Shown one piece after another: positions 1 through 8,635 of a stretch of 64,000 bases of DNA. A model generated the notes under the pieces. That model was not told where the DNA came from. It ran no database searches and was given only the letters and a program-made list of their open reading frames with translations. The position numbers and the translations under genes were made by a program. Position 1 is the first letter of the stretch, and each line of letters begins with the position of its first letter. Source of the DNA: Paracoccaceae bacterium (GTDB lineage Bacteria; Pseudomonadota; Alphaproteobacteria; Rhodobacterales; Rhodobacteraceae); contig JAMWZC010000005.1 of NCBI GenBank assembly GCA_024304985.1, forward strand, positions 1 through 64,000, given 5' to 3'.

Positions 1-55
1 ACCCGCGACCCCCGGCGTGACAGGCCGGTACTCTAACCAACTGAGCTACAACCGC
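1..55 (-). tRNA. tRNA-Asp (GTC), 3' part cut by window edge
   Basis: Read on the minus strand, the segment begins GCGGTTGTAGCTCAG at position 55 and runs through the D arm and an anticodon arm whose loop CTGTCAC carries GTC, which reads Asp codons. The T arm and acceptor 3' end lie outside the window. The sequence closely matches the usual alphaproteobacterial tRNA-Asp. Confidence 0.93.
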
Positions 56-160
56 TCGCTATCCGCAAGGTCTCCCAAGCGTGAGAGGCTACTTATGCGG
101 TCCATCCCGCCCCGTCAACAAGGTTTTACCCAAAAAGCGACAAGCCGTCCGGGGCGTGCG

Positions 161-1099
161 TTACCGCTCTGGCAGGGGGATATGTTCGGCATCATCGCCC
201 GGCGGCAGGCGGAACCGCCCATGCTGCCAGTCGCCCTCGCGCCATGCCTCTTTCGCGGCCTCGATCCGCTCTTTCGACGAGGCCACGAAGTTCCACCAGA
301 TATAGCGTGGCCCCTCCAGCGTGGCTCCGCCCAAAAGCAGCACACGCGCGCCCGCAGGCCCGGCCGTCAGGCTGATACGGTCACCGGGGCGGAACACCAT
401 CATGCGCCCCGCCTCAAAGCTCTGGCCTGCAACGGTCACGGAGCCTTCCAGAACATAGACGCCGCGATCCTCGTGATTGTCGGGCAAGGGAATCGCCGCG
501 CCAGCCTGCAAGGTGGCATCGGCATAGAACATCTCGGACGGGGTCTTGATCGGTGCCCGTGCGCCCCAGGCATCGCCCAGGATCAGGCGCACGGATTTCC
601 CCTCGCCCTCCAACAGCGGCAGAGCGTCCTTGCCCGCATGTTCAAACGCGGCGGCCCCATCCTCGGCCCCTTTGGGCAGGGCGACCCAGGTCTGGATCCC
701 GAACAGGCTGTGGGGGGCCTTGCGGATCTCGCCATCGGTGCGCTCGGAATGGGTGATGCCATCCCCGGCCACCATCCAGTTCACCGCACCCGGCGTGATC
801 CACTGATCGGTGCCAAGGCTGTCACGATGATGGATCTGCCCGCGCATGAGGTAGGTGACCGTGGCCAGCCCGATATGCGGATGCGGGCGCACGTCGATCC
901 CCTGCCCCGTCACGAATTCGGCCGGTCCCATCTGATCGAAAAAGATGAAAGGCCCGACCATCTGGCGGCGGGGCGCAGGCAAGGCGCGTCGCACTTCAAA
1001 CCCGCCCAGATCACGGGCGCGCGGCACGATGACGGTCTCGATGGCATCCACATCGTCGCCCGTCGGGCAATGCGGATCAAGTGCAGGGTTCCAACTCAT
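161..1099 (-). CDS. Pirin family protein
   Basis: A 312-residue bicupin of the pirin family. These are non-haem-metal cupins; some bacterial members act as quercetin 2,3-dioxygenases or redox-linked regulators, so the substrate cannot be named. The N-terminal cupin shows the family metal-ligand segment RPHPHIGLATVTYLMRG and then IHHRDSLG, with GDGITHSER further on. I start it at the ATG at 1099, giving MSWNP, because AAAGGAG lies just upstream; an upstream in-frame ATG would add 53 residues that do not resemble the family. It lies 100 bp downstream of the MarR gene on the same strand, so it may be read with it or from its own AT-rich leader around 1170-1195. Confidence 0.9.
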   Translation of the reverse strand: MSWNPALDPHCPTGDDVDAIETVIVPRARDLGGFEVRRALPAPRRQMVGPFIFFDQMGPAEFVTGQGIDVRPHPHIGLATVTYLMRGQIHHRDSLGTDQWITPGAVNWMVAGDGITHSERTDGEIRKAPHSLFGIQTWVALPKGAEDGAAAFEHAGKDALPLLEGEGKSVRLILGDAWGARAPIKTPSEMFYADATLQAGAAIPLPDNHEDRGVYVLEGSVTVAGQSFEAGRMMVFRPGDRISLTAGPAGARVLLLGGATLEGPRYIWWNFVASSKERIEAAKEAWREGDWQHGRFRLPPGDDAEHIPLPER

Positions 1100-1199
1100 G
1101 AGGCTCTCTCCTTTCTTGCGGGTTCGCAGGAAAGATACACCATTGCAGGATTGCACAAAATGCCGACCTAATGATATATAATGTGCGTTTTTGCAAAGA

Positions 1200-1757
1200 T
1201 CAGACGGCGGACAGGCGCGGCTCATCTGTCGGGGGCAAAGCCTCGACCGTGTCGGCATTCATCAGACCTGCCACCCGCTCCAGGGCCGACAGAAGCATCA
1301 ACTGCTCCCAATCGGGCAGCGCCTCGAACTTGGCGCTGAAGGCTGCATAAAGCGGGTTGGGGGCATTGGCCAGCAAGGTGCGCCCCGCTTCGGTCGCGGT
1401 GACGCGGATCAGGCGGCGATCCTGCTCGCTGCGCCGGCGGGTGACGAATCCCCGCGCCTCCAGCTTGTCGATCAGGGATGTGATGGTCGCTTGGCTGACG
1501 CCGGAACGCCGCGCGATTTCCTTGGGCGTGGTCCGATCATCCTCGGCCACGATCTCGAGCACGATCATCTGGGCCAGCGTCAGTCCGGTGCGCCGCGCCA
1601 GCGCGCGGGCATTGGTGTCGGTCACATGCATGATGCGACGCAGAGTCACGAGGGCGGATTCGGATCGACTGGTCATGGATATACCCCAGGTGGACGGCGC
1701 GCCATTTTGGCTCAACCGCTCTGACCTTGCAAGATAGTCGTTTGATTGCCGAAGCAT
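1200..1757 (-). CDS. ectR: MarR-family regulator, probable ectoine-operon repressor (EctR-like)
   Basis: A winged-helix protein of 185 residues with an N-terminal helix, a recognition helix at about 77-102 (TTPKEIARRSGVSQATITSL) and a wing with the MarR DRR signature near residues 113-115. It is divergent from ectA. In methylotrophs and several halotolerant proteobacteria a MarR protein in this position (EctR1) represses the ect genes, and that is the likely role here. I chose ATG 1757 because AGGAG sits exactly 8 nt upstream. The ATG at 1784 would add nine residues but has a poorly spaced site and overlaps an operator-like palindrome. Confidence 0.82.
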   Translation of the reverse strand: MLRQSNDYLARSERLSQNGAPSTWGISMTSRSESALVTLRRIMHVTDTNARALARRTGLTLAQMIVLEIVAEDDRTTPKEIARRSGVSQATITSLIDKLEARGFVTRRRSEQDRRLIRVTATEAGRTLLANAPNPLYAAFSAKFEALPDWEQLMLLSALERVAGLMNADTVEALPPTDEPRLSAV

Positions 1758-1775
1758 AACCATGTCTCCTATATC

Positions 1776-1788
1776 TTCGCTCATCGAA
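1776..1788. promoter_or_regulatory. Operator-like inverted repeat upstream of ectR
   Basis: TTCG-N5-CGAA (CTTCG CTCAT CGAAG when extended by one base on each side) lies 19-31 bp upstream of the chosen ectR start. A second TTCG-N5-CGAA lies at 1916-1928 next to the ectA promoter. Same arms and same spacer length suggest one protein binds both, most simply the MarR regulator itself. Assignment to EctR is inference. Confidence 0.5.
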
Positions 1789-1888
1789 GTAATTTTCTTC
1801 CCCTCCCGCAGATATCCAGATGCCGGATGAACGTTTATATAGTCAAATCGCAAAAAATTGCAAATTTCGACCAGTTCGCCCAAAAGGG

Positions 1889-1916
1889 TTGCAATTTGAT
1901 AATCGAAGTATATGTT
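1889..1916 (+). promoter_or_regulatory. Putative sigma-70 promoter of ectA
   Basis: TTGCAA at 1889-1894, a 16-bp spacer and TATGTT at 1911-1916 form a plausible -35/-10 pair 36 bp before the ectA ATG. The surrounding 1800-1930 stretch is strikingly A+T rich for this genome and contains AAATT-GCA-AATTT at 1855-1867. The right end touches the operator-like repeat at 1916-1928, where a bound repressor would block RNA polymerase. Confidence 0.45.
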
Positions 1917-1928
1917 TCGGCTATCGAA
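1916..1928. promoter_or_regulatory. Operator-like inverted repeat at the ectA promoter
   Basis: TTCG-GCTAT-CGAA, the partner of the site at 1776-1788, placed just after the putative -10 hexamer and 24 bp before the ectA start codon. Direct copies of ATCGAAGTA also occur at 1783-1791 and 1902-1910. Candidate EctR binding site. Confidence 0.5.
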
Positions 1929-1951
1929 TGAAATAGCGCCAAGAGGGACCG

Positions 1952-2551
1952 ATGTCCGACAACATGAACACGATCAAGACGACGCGCAGGGCCAATGTCC
2001 GGCTGCGTAAACCGACCGTCGAGGATGGCTCGGACGTCTGGGAGCTGATCAGCACCTGCAAGCCGCTTGACGAGAACTCGATGTATTTCAACCTGATCCA
2101 GTGCGATCATTTCGCCGACACCTGCATTCTGGCCGAGCGCGAAGGACAGATCGTCGGCTGGATTTCGGGCCATATCCCGCCCGAAAAACCCGATGCGCTG
2201 TTCGTCTGGCAGGTCGCCGTCAGCCCCGAGGCCCGCGGCCTTGGTCTGGCGGGCCGCATGTTGCGGGCCCTGTTCGACCGCCCCGAACTGGCGGATGTAA
2301 CCCGGATCGAAACCACGATCACCCGCGACAACAAGCCATCATGGGCGTTGTTCCGCGCCTTTGCGAAAAAGCGCGGCGGCACCCTGACCCATGCCCCGCA
2401 TTTCGAACGCGGCGCACATTTCGACGGCGCGCATGCGACCGAATATCTGGTCAATATCGACTTTTCCGCCGCGGCGCAGAATACGGCCCGCAGCCATGTG
2501 CAAGCCGCGCCGCAGGACCGCGACAGCGCTCCGCAGCAGCACGCCGCCTGA
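1952..2551 (+). CDS. ectA: L-2,4-diaminobutyrate N-gamma-acetyltransferase
   Basis: Second enzyme of ectoine synthesis: transfers acetyl from acetyl-CoA to diaminobutyrate. The 199-residue protein is a single GNAT fold; the acetyl-CoA loop is VSPEARGLGLAGRML, and the family blocks CKPLDENSMYFNLIQC and the TTITRDNKPSWALF region are intact. The last 25 or so residues (Gln/Ala-rich) extend beyond the usual end. A GAGGGA site precedes the ATG. First gene of ectA-ectB-ectC-ask, all on the plus strand, 27 bp before ectB. Confidence 0.96.
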   Translation: MSDNMNTIKTTRRANVRLRKPTVEDGSDVWELISTCKPLDENSMYFNLIQCDHFADTCILAEREGQIVGWISGHIPPEKPDALFVWQVAVSPEARGLGLAGRMLRALFDRPELADVTRIETTITRDNKPSWALFRAFAKKRGGTLTHAPHFERGAHFDGAHATEYLVNIDFSAAAQNTARSHVQAAPQDRDSAPQQHAA

Positions 2552-2578
2552 CTCCCATCATATCCGAGAGGTATCACC

Positions 2579-3871
2579 ATGACACGCACCGACACAGCCG
2601 GTGTTTCCGGCATCTATGACCGTCGCGAATCCGCCGCACGGAGCTATTGCCGCAGTTTCCCCACCGAATTCGTCAAGGCGTCCAACGCCACCATGACGGA
2701 CGCGCAGGGGCGCGACTACATCGACTTTCTGGCAGGCTGTTCCTCGCTGAACTACGGCCACAATGACCCTGACATGAAGGACGCGCTGATCGCCCATATC
2801 GCGGCGGATGGCGTGACCCATGGTCTGGACATGCATACCAATGCCAAGACCAAGTTCCTTGAGGCGTTCGAGACGCTCATCCTCAAGCCGCGCGGCATGG
2901 ACCACAAGATCATGATGACCGGCCCCACCGGCACCAATGCGGTGGAAGCCGCGATGAAGCTGGCGCGCAAGGTCACGGGGCGGCATAATATCGTGGCCTT
3001 CACCAATGGCTTTCACGGCATGACGCTGGGCGCGCTGGGGGCCACCGGCAATGCAGGCAAGCGCGGCGGCGCGGGCATGCCCATTCCCGGTGTGACCCAC
3101 CTGCCCTATGAAGGTGCCTTCGGGCCAGAGGTCGATACGCTGGCGCAGATCGAGATGATGCTGGAGAACCCCTCCTCGGGCATGGACGCGCCTGCCGCTT
3201 TCCTGCTGGAACCGGTGCAGGGCGAAGGCGGTCTGAACGCGGCCTCGGCCCATTGGATCAAGGGCATCGCAGCCTTGGCCAAGAAGCACGGCGCGCTGCT
3301 GATCCTGGATGACATTCAGGCCGGTATCGGTCGCACCGGGACCTTCTTTTCCTTCGAGGAAATGGGCGTTGTCCCCGACCTGATCCCGCTGGCAAAATCC
3401 CTGTCCGGCATGGGCCTGCCCTTCGCGGCGCTGCTGATCCGGCCCGAATTCGACATCTGGAAACCGGCCGAGCATAACGGCACCTTCCGGGGCAACAACC
3501 ACGCCTTCATCACCGCCCGTGTGGCGCTGGAGAAGTTCTGGGCCGATGACGCCTTTCAGAAGCAGATCGCGGAAAAGGCCAAGGTGCTGAACTCCCGTCT
3601 GGTCGAGATTGCCGGGCTGGTGCCCGGCGCCACCCTCAAGGGGCGCGGCATGATGCAGGGGATCGACGTCGGTTCCGGCGATCTGGCAGGGGCCATCTGC
3701 GCGACCTGTTTCGATCACGGCCTGATCATCGAAACCTCCGGCGCCCATGACGAGGTGGTCAAGGTTCTGGCGCCGCTGACCATCCCGGTAGAGCAGCTGA
3801 AAGCGGGCCTTGATATCCTTGAGGCCGCGACCCGCGCCAATACCCAGACCCACAAGATTGCAGCGGAGTAA
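2579..3871 (+). CDS. ectB: Diaminobutyrate-2-oxoglutarate transaminase
   Basis: PLP-dependent class III aminotransferase that makes L-2,4-diaminobutyrate from aspartate semialdehyde and glutamate, the first committed step of ectoine synthesis. It has 430 residues, as usual for EctB. Visible are [17 protein letters not shown] (phosphate-binding region), the [11 protein letters not shown] block, and the Schiff-base lysine K273 in PLAKSLSG. Expressed with ectA and ectC (5-bp gap to ectC). Confidence 0.97.
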   Translation: MTRTDTAGVSGIYDRRESAARSYCRSFPTEFVKASNATMTDAQGRDYIDFLAGCSSLNYGHNDPDMKDALIAHIAADGVTHGLDMHTNAKTKFLEAFETLILKPRGMDHKIMMTGPTGTNAVEAAMKLARKVTGRHNIVAFTNGFHGMTLGALGATGNAGKRGGAGMPIPGVTHLPYEGAFGPEVDTLAQIEMMLENPSSGMDAPAAFLLEPVQGEGGLNAASAHWIKGIAALAKKHGALLILDDIQAGIGRTGTFFSFEEMGVVPDLIPLAKSLSGMGLPFAALLIRPEFDIWKPAEHNGTFRGNNHAFITARVALEKFWADDAFQKQIAEKAKVLNSRLVEIAGLVPGATLKGRGMMQGIDVGSGDLAGAICATCFDHGLIIETSGAHDEVVKVLAPLTIPVEQLKAGLDILEAATRANTQTHKIAAE

Positions 3872-3876
3872 CAGAC

Positions 3877-4263
3877 ATGATCGTGCGCGATTTCAACATC
3901 GAGAAGAACACAGACCGCAAGGTCGCGGATCAGCGCTGGAACTCTGTCCGGCTGCTGCTGGCAGGGGATGGGATGGGTTTTTCCTTCCACATCACCACGA
4001 TCGAGGGCGGCAGCGAGCATACGTTCCACTACAAGAACCACTTCGAGAGCGTCTATTGCATCTCGGGCGAGGGCGAGATCGAGGATCTGGCCACTGGCGA
4101 GGTGCATCAGATCACCCCCGGTGTCATGTATGCGCTGAACCTGCATGACAAGCACACGCTGCGCGCGCGCAAGGAACTGGTGCTGGCCTGCTGCTTCAAC
4201 CCGCCCGTGACCGGCACCGAGGTGCACCGCGCTGACGGCTCTTACGCCGCTGCCGCCGAGTAA
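3877..4263 (+). CDS. ectC: L-ectoine synthase
   Basis: Cupin-fold dehydratase that closes the ring of N-gamma-acetyl-diaminobutyrate to ectoine. At 128 residues it is full length. The cupin metal region is seen in [20 protein letters not shown] and the later [11 protein letters not shown] segment. The gene lies between ectB and the specialised aspartate kinase. No ectD hydroxylase follows, so the operon ends at ectoine rather than hydroxyectoine. Confidence 0.97.
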   Translation: MIVRDFNIEKNTDRKVADQRWNSVRLLLAGDGMGFSFHITTIEGGSEHTFHYKNHFESVYCISGEGEIEDLATGEVHQITPGVMYALNLHDKHTLRARKELVLACCFNPPVTGTEVHRADGSYAAAAE

Positions 4264-4323
4264 CCTGTCCCGCCATCAATACGAAAGGGCGACCGGCTGT
4301 TCCGCAGTCGGCGCGATCCTGAC

Positions 4324-5754
4324 ATGACACATACCGTTGAAAAGATCGGCGGCACCTGCATGAGCCGCGCCACTGACCTGCTGGACAGCCTGTGGCTGCG
4401 CGATGACCCTTACGGGCGCATCTTCGTGGTTTCGGCCTTCGGCGGGATCACCAACCGCCTGCTGGAGCACAAGAAGTCCGGCCAATCGGGCGTCTATGCC
4501 CTCTTCGCCGATGCCGATAACGACGAGGGCTGGTCCGAGGCCCTGACCGCCACCGGGGCGGAAATGATCCGCCTGAACAACGAGATCCTCTCGGACGTGG
4601 GCGACCGTCAACGCGCCGATGCCTTCGTGCGCGACCGGATCGAGGGCGCGCGCGCCTGCATGATCGACCTGCAACGCCTGTGCTCTTACGGGCATTTCCG
4701 CATCGAATCGCATCTGATGACCCTGCGGGAATTGCTGTCCGGTCTGGGCGAGGCGCATTCGGCTTTCGTCTCGACCCTGCTGCTGAACCGCAACGGCGTG
4801 AACGCGCGTTTCGTGGATCTGACCGGCTGGCGTGATGACGCGCAGCCCGATCTGGAAACCCGGATCAAGCAGGGCTTGGAAGGTCTGGACCTCTCCGCCG
4901 ACCTGCCCATCGTGACGGGCTACGCGCAATGTTCCGAAGGATTGATGCGCGAATATGACCGTGGCTACACGGAAGTGGTCTTTGCCCATCTGGCGGCACA
5001 GACGGCGGCGGCCGAGGCGATCATCCACAAGGAATTCCACCTCTCCAGCGCGGACCCCAAGCTTGTGGGGCTGGACGCCGTGCGCAAGATCGGGCGCACC
5101 TCCTATGACGTGGCGGATCAGCTGTCCAATCTGGGGATGGAGGCGATCCACCCCAACGCGGCCAAGATCCTGCGGCAGGCGGATGTGCCCCTGCGCGTCA
5201 AACATGCGTTCGAACCCGAGGACCCCGGCACCTTCATCGGCCCCGAGGGCGGCGCGGCTGGCCGGGTCGAAATGGTCACCGGACTGGGCGTCTACGCCTT
5301 TGAACTGTTCGAGCCTGACATGGTCGGTGCCAAGGGCTATGACGCGGCCATTCTGGAGGCGCTGACGCGGCATGATGTGTGGATCGTGTCCAAGACCTCG
5401 AACGCCAATTGCATCACCCATTGGCTGGACGGCTCGCTCAAATCCATTCGCCGGGCCGAACGCGATCTGGCCAAGCGCTTTCCCAATGCCGAGATCACGA
5501 CGCGCAATCTGGCGCTGGTTTCGGTCATCGGCAGCGACCTGTCATCCTTGGGCGTGATGCGTCAGGCATTGAACGCGCTGGACGGTGCGGGCATCCACCC
5601 CATCGCGATGCAGCAAGGCACCCGCCGGGTCGAGATGCAGGTGATGGTGGACAAGGACCAGATGGCCGAAACGATCAAGGTGCTGCACCGCGCCTTGATC
5701 GAGGAGGCCGAGGATGAGATTGAACCCGAGCATCCGGCCATTGCCGCCGAGTAA
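4324..5754 (+). CDS. ask: Ectoine-type aspartate kinase
   Basis: Phosphorylates aspartate to feed aspartate semialdehyde into the ectoine pathway. The 476-residue protein starts with the kinase motif in its ectoine-specific form (EKIGGTCMS; general aspartokinases have KFGGTS) and ends with ACT regulatory domains (ALVSVIGSDLSSLGVMRQAL; GIHPIAMQQGTRRVEMQVMV). Kinases of this subclass (Ask_Ect) are found in ect operons and are regarded as less sensitive to amino-acid feedback; that is family knowledge, not visible here. Last gene of the operon, followed at once by a terminator. Confidence 0.95.
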   Translation: MTHTVEKIGGTCMSRATDLLDSLWLRDDPYGRIFVVSAFGGITNRLLEHKKSGQSGVYALFADADNDEGWSEALTATGAEMIRLNNEILSDVGDRQRADAFVRDRIEGARACMIDLQRLCSYGHFRIESHLMTLRELLSGLGEAHSAFVSTLLLNRNGVNARFVDLTGWRDDAQPDLETRIKQGLEGLDLSADLPIVTGYAQCSEGLMREYDRGYTEVVFAHLAAQTAAAEAIIHKEFHLSSADPKLVGLDAVRKIGRTSYDVADQLSNLGMEAIHPNAAKILRQADVPLRVKHAFEPEDPGTFIGPEGGAAGRVEMVTGLGVYAFELFEPDMVGAKGYDAAILEALTRHDVWIVSKTSNANCITHWLDGSLKSIRRAERDLAKRFPNAEITTRNLALVSVIGSDLSSLGVMRQALNALDGAGIHPIAMQQGTRRVEMQVMVDKDQMAETIKVLHRALIEEAEDEIEPEHPAIAAE

Positions 5755-5768
5755 CTGATGGTGACACG

Positions 5769-5791
5769 AAAGGGGGCTGCGGCCCCCTTTT
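5769..5791 (+). terminator. Rho-independent terminator of the ect operon
   Basis: A perfect 9-bp stem (AAAGGGGGC, loop TGCG, GCCCCCTTT) followed by one further T, starting 15 bp after the ask stop codon. Because the stem ends in AAA/TTT it can act in either direction, so it may also serve the convergent methyltransferase gene. Confidence 0.85.
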
Positions 5792-5812
5792 GGCCTGCAC
5801 AGGCAAGGGGCT

Positions 5813-6406
5813 TCAGCCCTGCTCGAACACCGCCATCTGGCTGGCCCCGCCCAGATCGGGATGTGCACCGGCAATATCGCGGACCGTCACCTGATACCCG
5901 TTGCGCCCGGCAACACCCCCGGCCCAGTCGCGAAACTGCGCCCGCGTCCATTCAAACTGATGATCCGGGCGGCGGAACCTTGTGCGGGGCACCCCCAGCA
6001 GGTCGTTGAACTCGGCATTGGGCGTGGTCACCACCACAGCGCGCGGGCGCATCACGCCGAACACCGCCGCCTCCAAAGCGCCCAGCGCCCTGGGCGGCAG
6101 ATGTTCGATCGTCTCCACCAGACAGGCGCAGTCAAACCCCGCCAGATCGGGATGCGCGGCGGTCATCGACCCCTCCCGCGCCTCTGCCAGCATGCCGCGC
6201 GGATGGCGGGCCAGCCTGTCACGGCACCGCGCCAGTGCGGCGGTATCCAGATCCAGCCCGACCACCGCCGCGATCCCCTCACACTCCAGCAGCGGCAGCA
6301 TCAGATCCCCTGACCCGCATCCCAGATCCAGCAGCCGGGCCGCGCCCAGCGCCTTGACCGTGTCCAGCACGGCCGCCAGCCGTTCTTCGTGCCACCAGTT
6401 GCCCAT
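5813..6406 (-). CDS. Hen1-like small-RNA 3'-end 2'-O-methyltransferase
   Basis: A 197-residue class I SAM methyltransferase. The SAM loop is LLDLGCGSGD (26-34). Downstream it has the metal-ligand pattern of the Hen1 family: E98-x2-E101-H102 in VETIEHL, then TTPNAEFN (127-134) and H149 in RRPDHQFEWTRAQF, followed by a C-terminal GGASQMAVF. Bacterial Hen1 methylates the 3'-terminal ribose 2'-OH of RNA, normally repaired by Pnkp; no Pnkp gene is in this window. This protein equals the methyltransferase half only. Start at 6406 has AAGGGGGC upstream. It stands alone between the ect and thi operons. It could act on another RNA; the Mn-dependent Hen1 chemistry is inferred from the motif. Confidence 0.72.
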   Translation of the reverse strand: MGNWWHEERLAAVLDTVKALGAARLLDLGCGSGDLMLPLLECEGIAAVVGLDLDTAALARCRDRLARHPRGMLAEAREGSMTAAHPDLAGFDCACLVETIEHLPPRALGALEAAVFGVMRPRAVVVTTPNAEFNDLLGVPRTRFRRPDHQFEWTRAQFRDWAGGVAGRNGYQVTVRDIAGAHPDLGGASQMAVFEQG

Positions 6407-6516
6407 GCCCGCCCCCTTGGATGCCGCAAAGCCCTAGCATGCCCCCGCGCCGCGCATAAGCCCCGCGCAATCGCCCTTGAAGCGGGCGGCAATCTCCCCT
6501 AGCCTATCACGTGTAA

Positions 6517-6604
<88 letters not shown>

Positions 6605-6674
6605 TCGTCAGGGCAAATCTGCCCGCAGGACCGTCCTCCCCGTTTGTGATCCATCAACACGCGGGAGGCATGGG

Positions 6675-7478
6675 ATGACCCCCATCGCATTGACAATCGC
6701 AGGCTCCGACAGCGGAGGTGGCGCGGGCATTCAGGCCGATCTCAAGGCGTTCTCGGCCCTTGGCGTTTATGGGGCCAGCGTCATCACGGCGCTGACCGCG
6801 CAGAACACCCGCGCGGTTACGCGTGTCGAACCCGCCAGCCCCGCCATGATCTCCGCGCAAATCGCGGCGGTGTTCGACGATCTGGACATCCACGCCGTGA
6901 AACTGGGGATGCTGGGCGGGGTCGAGGCGATCCGCACCGTCGCGGACGGTCTGCAAGGCCGCCCCATGCCCATCGTGCTCGACCCGGTGATGGTCGCCAA
7001 ATCCGGCGATGCCCTGCTGCCGGATGAAGCCGTGGCCACCCTGCGCGCCGTGATGCTGCCCATCGCGACCCTGCTGACCCCCAACCTGCCCGAAGCCGCA
7101 CGCCTGCTCGACTGCGCCCCGGCAACCAACGAGGTCGAAATGCAGGATCAGGGCCGCGCCCTGATGGCCTTGGGTGCCAAAGCCGTGCTGATGAAGGGCG
7201 GCCACGGCGCGGGCCAGACCTGCACCGATCTGCTGATCACGGCCGAAGGCACGCAGATCCTGACCGCGCCGCGCCGCGCCACGCGCAACACCCACGGCAC
7301 TGGCTGCACCCTGTCGGCGGCCATCGCCGCAGGGCTGGCGCAGGGTTTGGACCTGCCGCAGGCCGTCACCCGCGCCCATGCCTATCTGCAAGGGGCCATC
7401 GCCGCTGCCGATACGCTGACCATCGGTCATGGCAACGGCCCTGTGCATCATTTCCACGCGGTCTGGCCGCATGTCTGA
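6675..7478 (+). CDS. thiD: Hydroxymethylpyrimidine/phosphomethylpyrimidine kinase
   Basis: Phosphorylates HMP and then HMP-phosphate to give HMP-diphosphate for thiamine synthesis. The 267-residue ribokinase-like protein begins TIAGSDSGGGAGIQADLKAF and carries the anion-hole/catalytic block NTHGTGCTLSAAIA near its C-terminus. The start was taken at ATG 6675, preceded by GGGAGG; an upstream in-frame ATG at 6477 would run through the riboswitch. First gene of the operon; its stop overlaps thiO by 8 bp. Confidence 0.95.
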   Translation: MTPIALTIAGSDSGGGAGIQADLKAFSALGVYGASVITALTAQNTRAVTRVEPASPAMISAQIAAVFDDLDIHAVKLGMLGGVEAIRTVADGLQGRPMPIVLDPVMVAKSGDALLPDEAVATLRAVMLPIATLLTPNLPEAARLLDCAPATNEVEMQDQGRALMALGAKAVLMKGGHGAGQTCTDLLITAEGTQILTAPRRATRNTHGTGCTLSAAIAAGLAQGLDLPQAVTRAHAYLQGAIAAADTLTIGHGNGPVHHFHAVWPHV

Positions 7479-8445
7479 CGTCACCATCATCGGCGCGGGC
7501 GTGGCGGGTCTCTGGGCCGCCTATGCCCTGTCAAAACGCGGGCTAACCCCGCGCTTGATCGACCGGAACGGCAACCCGGGCGCACATGGGTGTTCATGGT
7601 GGGCGGGCGGGATGCTCGCCCCCTTCTGCGAAGGCGCCACCTCCGAAGCCGCCGTGATCGCGCATGGGCAGCAGGCGGCAAGCGACTGGGCCGAGGTGAC
7701 AAAGGTGACGCAAAACGGCTCTCTTGTGGTCACCCTTGCCCGCGACCGGGCCGAGCTGGACCGTTTCGCCCGCCGCACCACAGGGCATGCCCGCATCAGC
7801 GGCGACACCCTCGCCACGTTGGAACCCGACCTTGCCACGCCGGGGCGCGAGGCGCTGTATTTCGACACCGAATCCCACCTGACCCCGCGCGCCGCGCTGG
7901 CCGATCTGTTGGCGGCCCTTACCGCCCGTGGCATCACGATTGAACAGGCCGAGGCCACGCCCGACGACGTCCACGGCACCGTGCTGGATTGCCGTGGCCT
8001 TGCCGCCAAACTGCCCTCCTTGCGCGGGGTGCGCGGCGAAATGGTCATGCTCAAAACCCATGAAGTGCGGCTCTCGCGCCCCGTGCGCCTGCTGCACCCG
8101 CGCCACCCGCTCTATATCGTGCCGCGTGGGGATGGCGTGTTCATGCTGGGTGCCACCCAGATCGAAAGCGCCGCCCCCGGCCCCATCACCGCCCGCGCCC
8201 TGCTGGAACTGCTGTCCGCCGCCTATGCCCTGCATCCCGCCTTCGCCGAGGCCGAGGTGATCGAAACCGGGGCCGACCTGCGCCCCGCCTTTGTCGATCA
8301 CGTCCCCCGCGTGATCCGGCAGGGCCGCGTGCTGCATCTGAATGGCCTGTTCCGCCACGGCTATCTGATGGCCCCGGCACTGGCGCGGCAGGCAGCGGAT
8401 TATCTTGAACATGGCACCAAAGGAGACCTGTTCCATGAGGATTGA
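7471..8445 (+). CDS. thiO: Glycine oxidase ThiO (FAD-dependent)
   Basis: Oxidises glycine to iminoglycine (dehydroglycine), the two-carbon unit of the thiazole ring in aerobic bacteria. 324 residues, DAO family. The N-terminal Rossmann FAD motif is VTIIGAGVAGLWAAYALSKRG, and WWAGGMLAPFCE matches the ThiO substrate region. The C-terminus has the DAO block LRPAFVDHVPRV followed by LNGLFRHGYLMAPALA. Start at MSDVTIIG overlaps thiD by 8 bp; the end overlaps thiS by 11 bp, so translation is coupled. Confidence 0.92.
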   Translation: MSDVTIIGAGVAGLWAAYALSKRGLTPRLIDRNGNPGAHGCSWWAGGMLAPFCEGATSEAAVIAHGQQAASDWAEVTKVTQNGSLVVTLARDRAELDRFARRTTGHARISGDTLATLEPDLATPGREALYFDTESHLTPRAALADLLAALTARGITIEQAEATPDDVHGTVLDCRGLAAKLPSLRGVRGEMVMLKTHEVRLSRPVRLLHPRHPLYIVPRGDGVFMLGATQIESAAPGPITARALLELLSAAYALHPAFAEAEVIETGADLRPAFVDHVPRVIRQGRVLHLNGLFRHGYLMAPALARQAADYLEHGTKGDLFHED

Positions 8446-8632
8446 GGTGAACGGAGAGGTGCGCGAGGTCACGGCCACGACCCTTGCCGCCGCGCTGGAC
8501 GAACTGGGCTGGGGCACGGCCAAGGTGGCCACCGCGCTCAACGGCGATTTCGTGCCCGCCAGCGCCCGCGCGGACCAAGCCTTGCGCGATGGCGACAGGC
8601 TCGAAGTCCTCGCCCCCATGCAGGGGGGCTGA
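8435..8632 (+). CDS. thiS: Sulfur carrier protein ThiS
   Basis: A 65-residue ubiquitin-fold protein ending in GG, the C-terminus that is adenylated by ThiF and converted to thiocarboxylate as sulfur donor for the thiazole. It begins MRIEVNGEVREV and ends APMQGG. AAGGAG lies about 9 nt before the ATG. It starts inside the end of thiO and is followed by thiG after 3 bp, the usual thiO-thiS-thiG order. Confidence 0.94.
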   Translation: MRIEVNGEVREVTATTLAAALDELGWGTAKVATALNGDFVPASARADQALRDGDRLEVLAPMQGG

Positions 8633-8635
8633 GCG

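Noticed and set aside
1746-1931. A 61-codon frame in the ectR-ectA intergenic region
   Set aside because: A+T-rich control region, no ribosome-binding site, overlaps operators and promoter.
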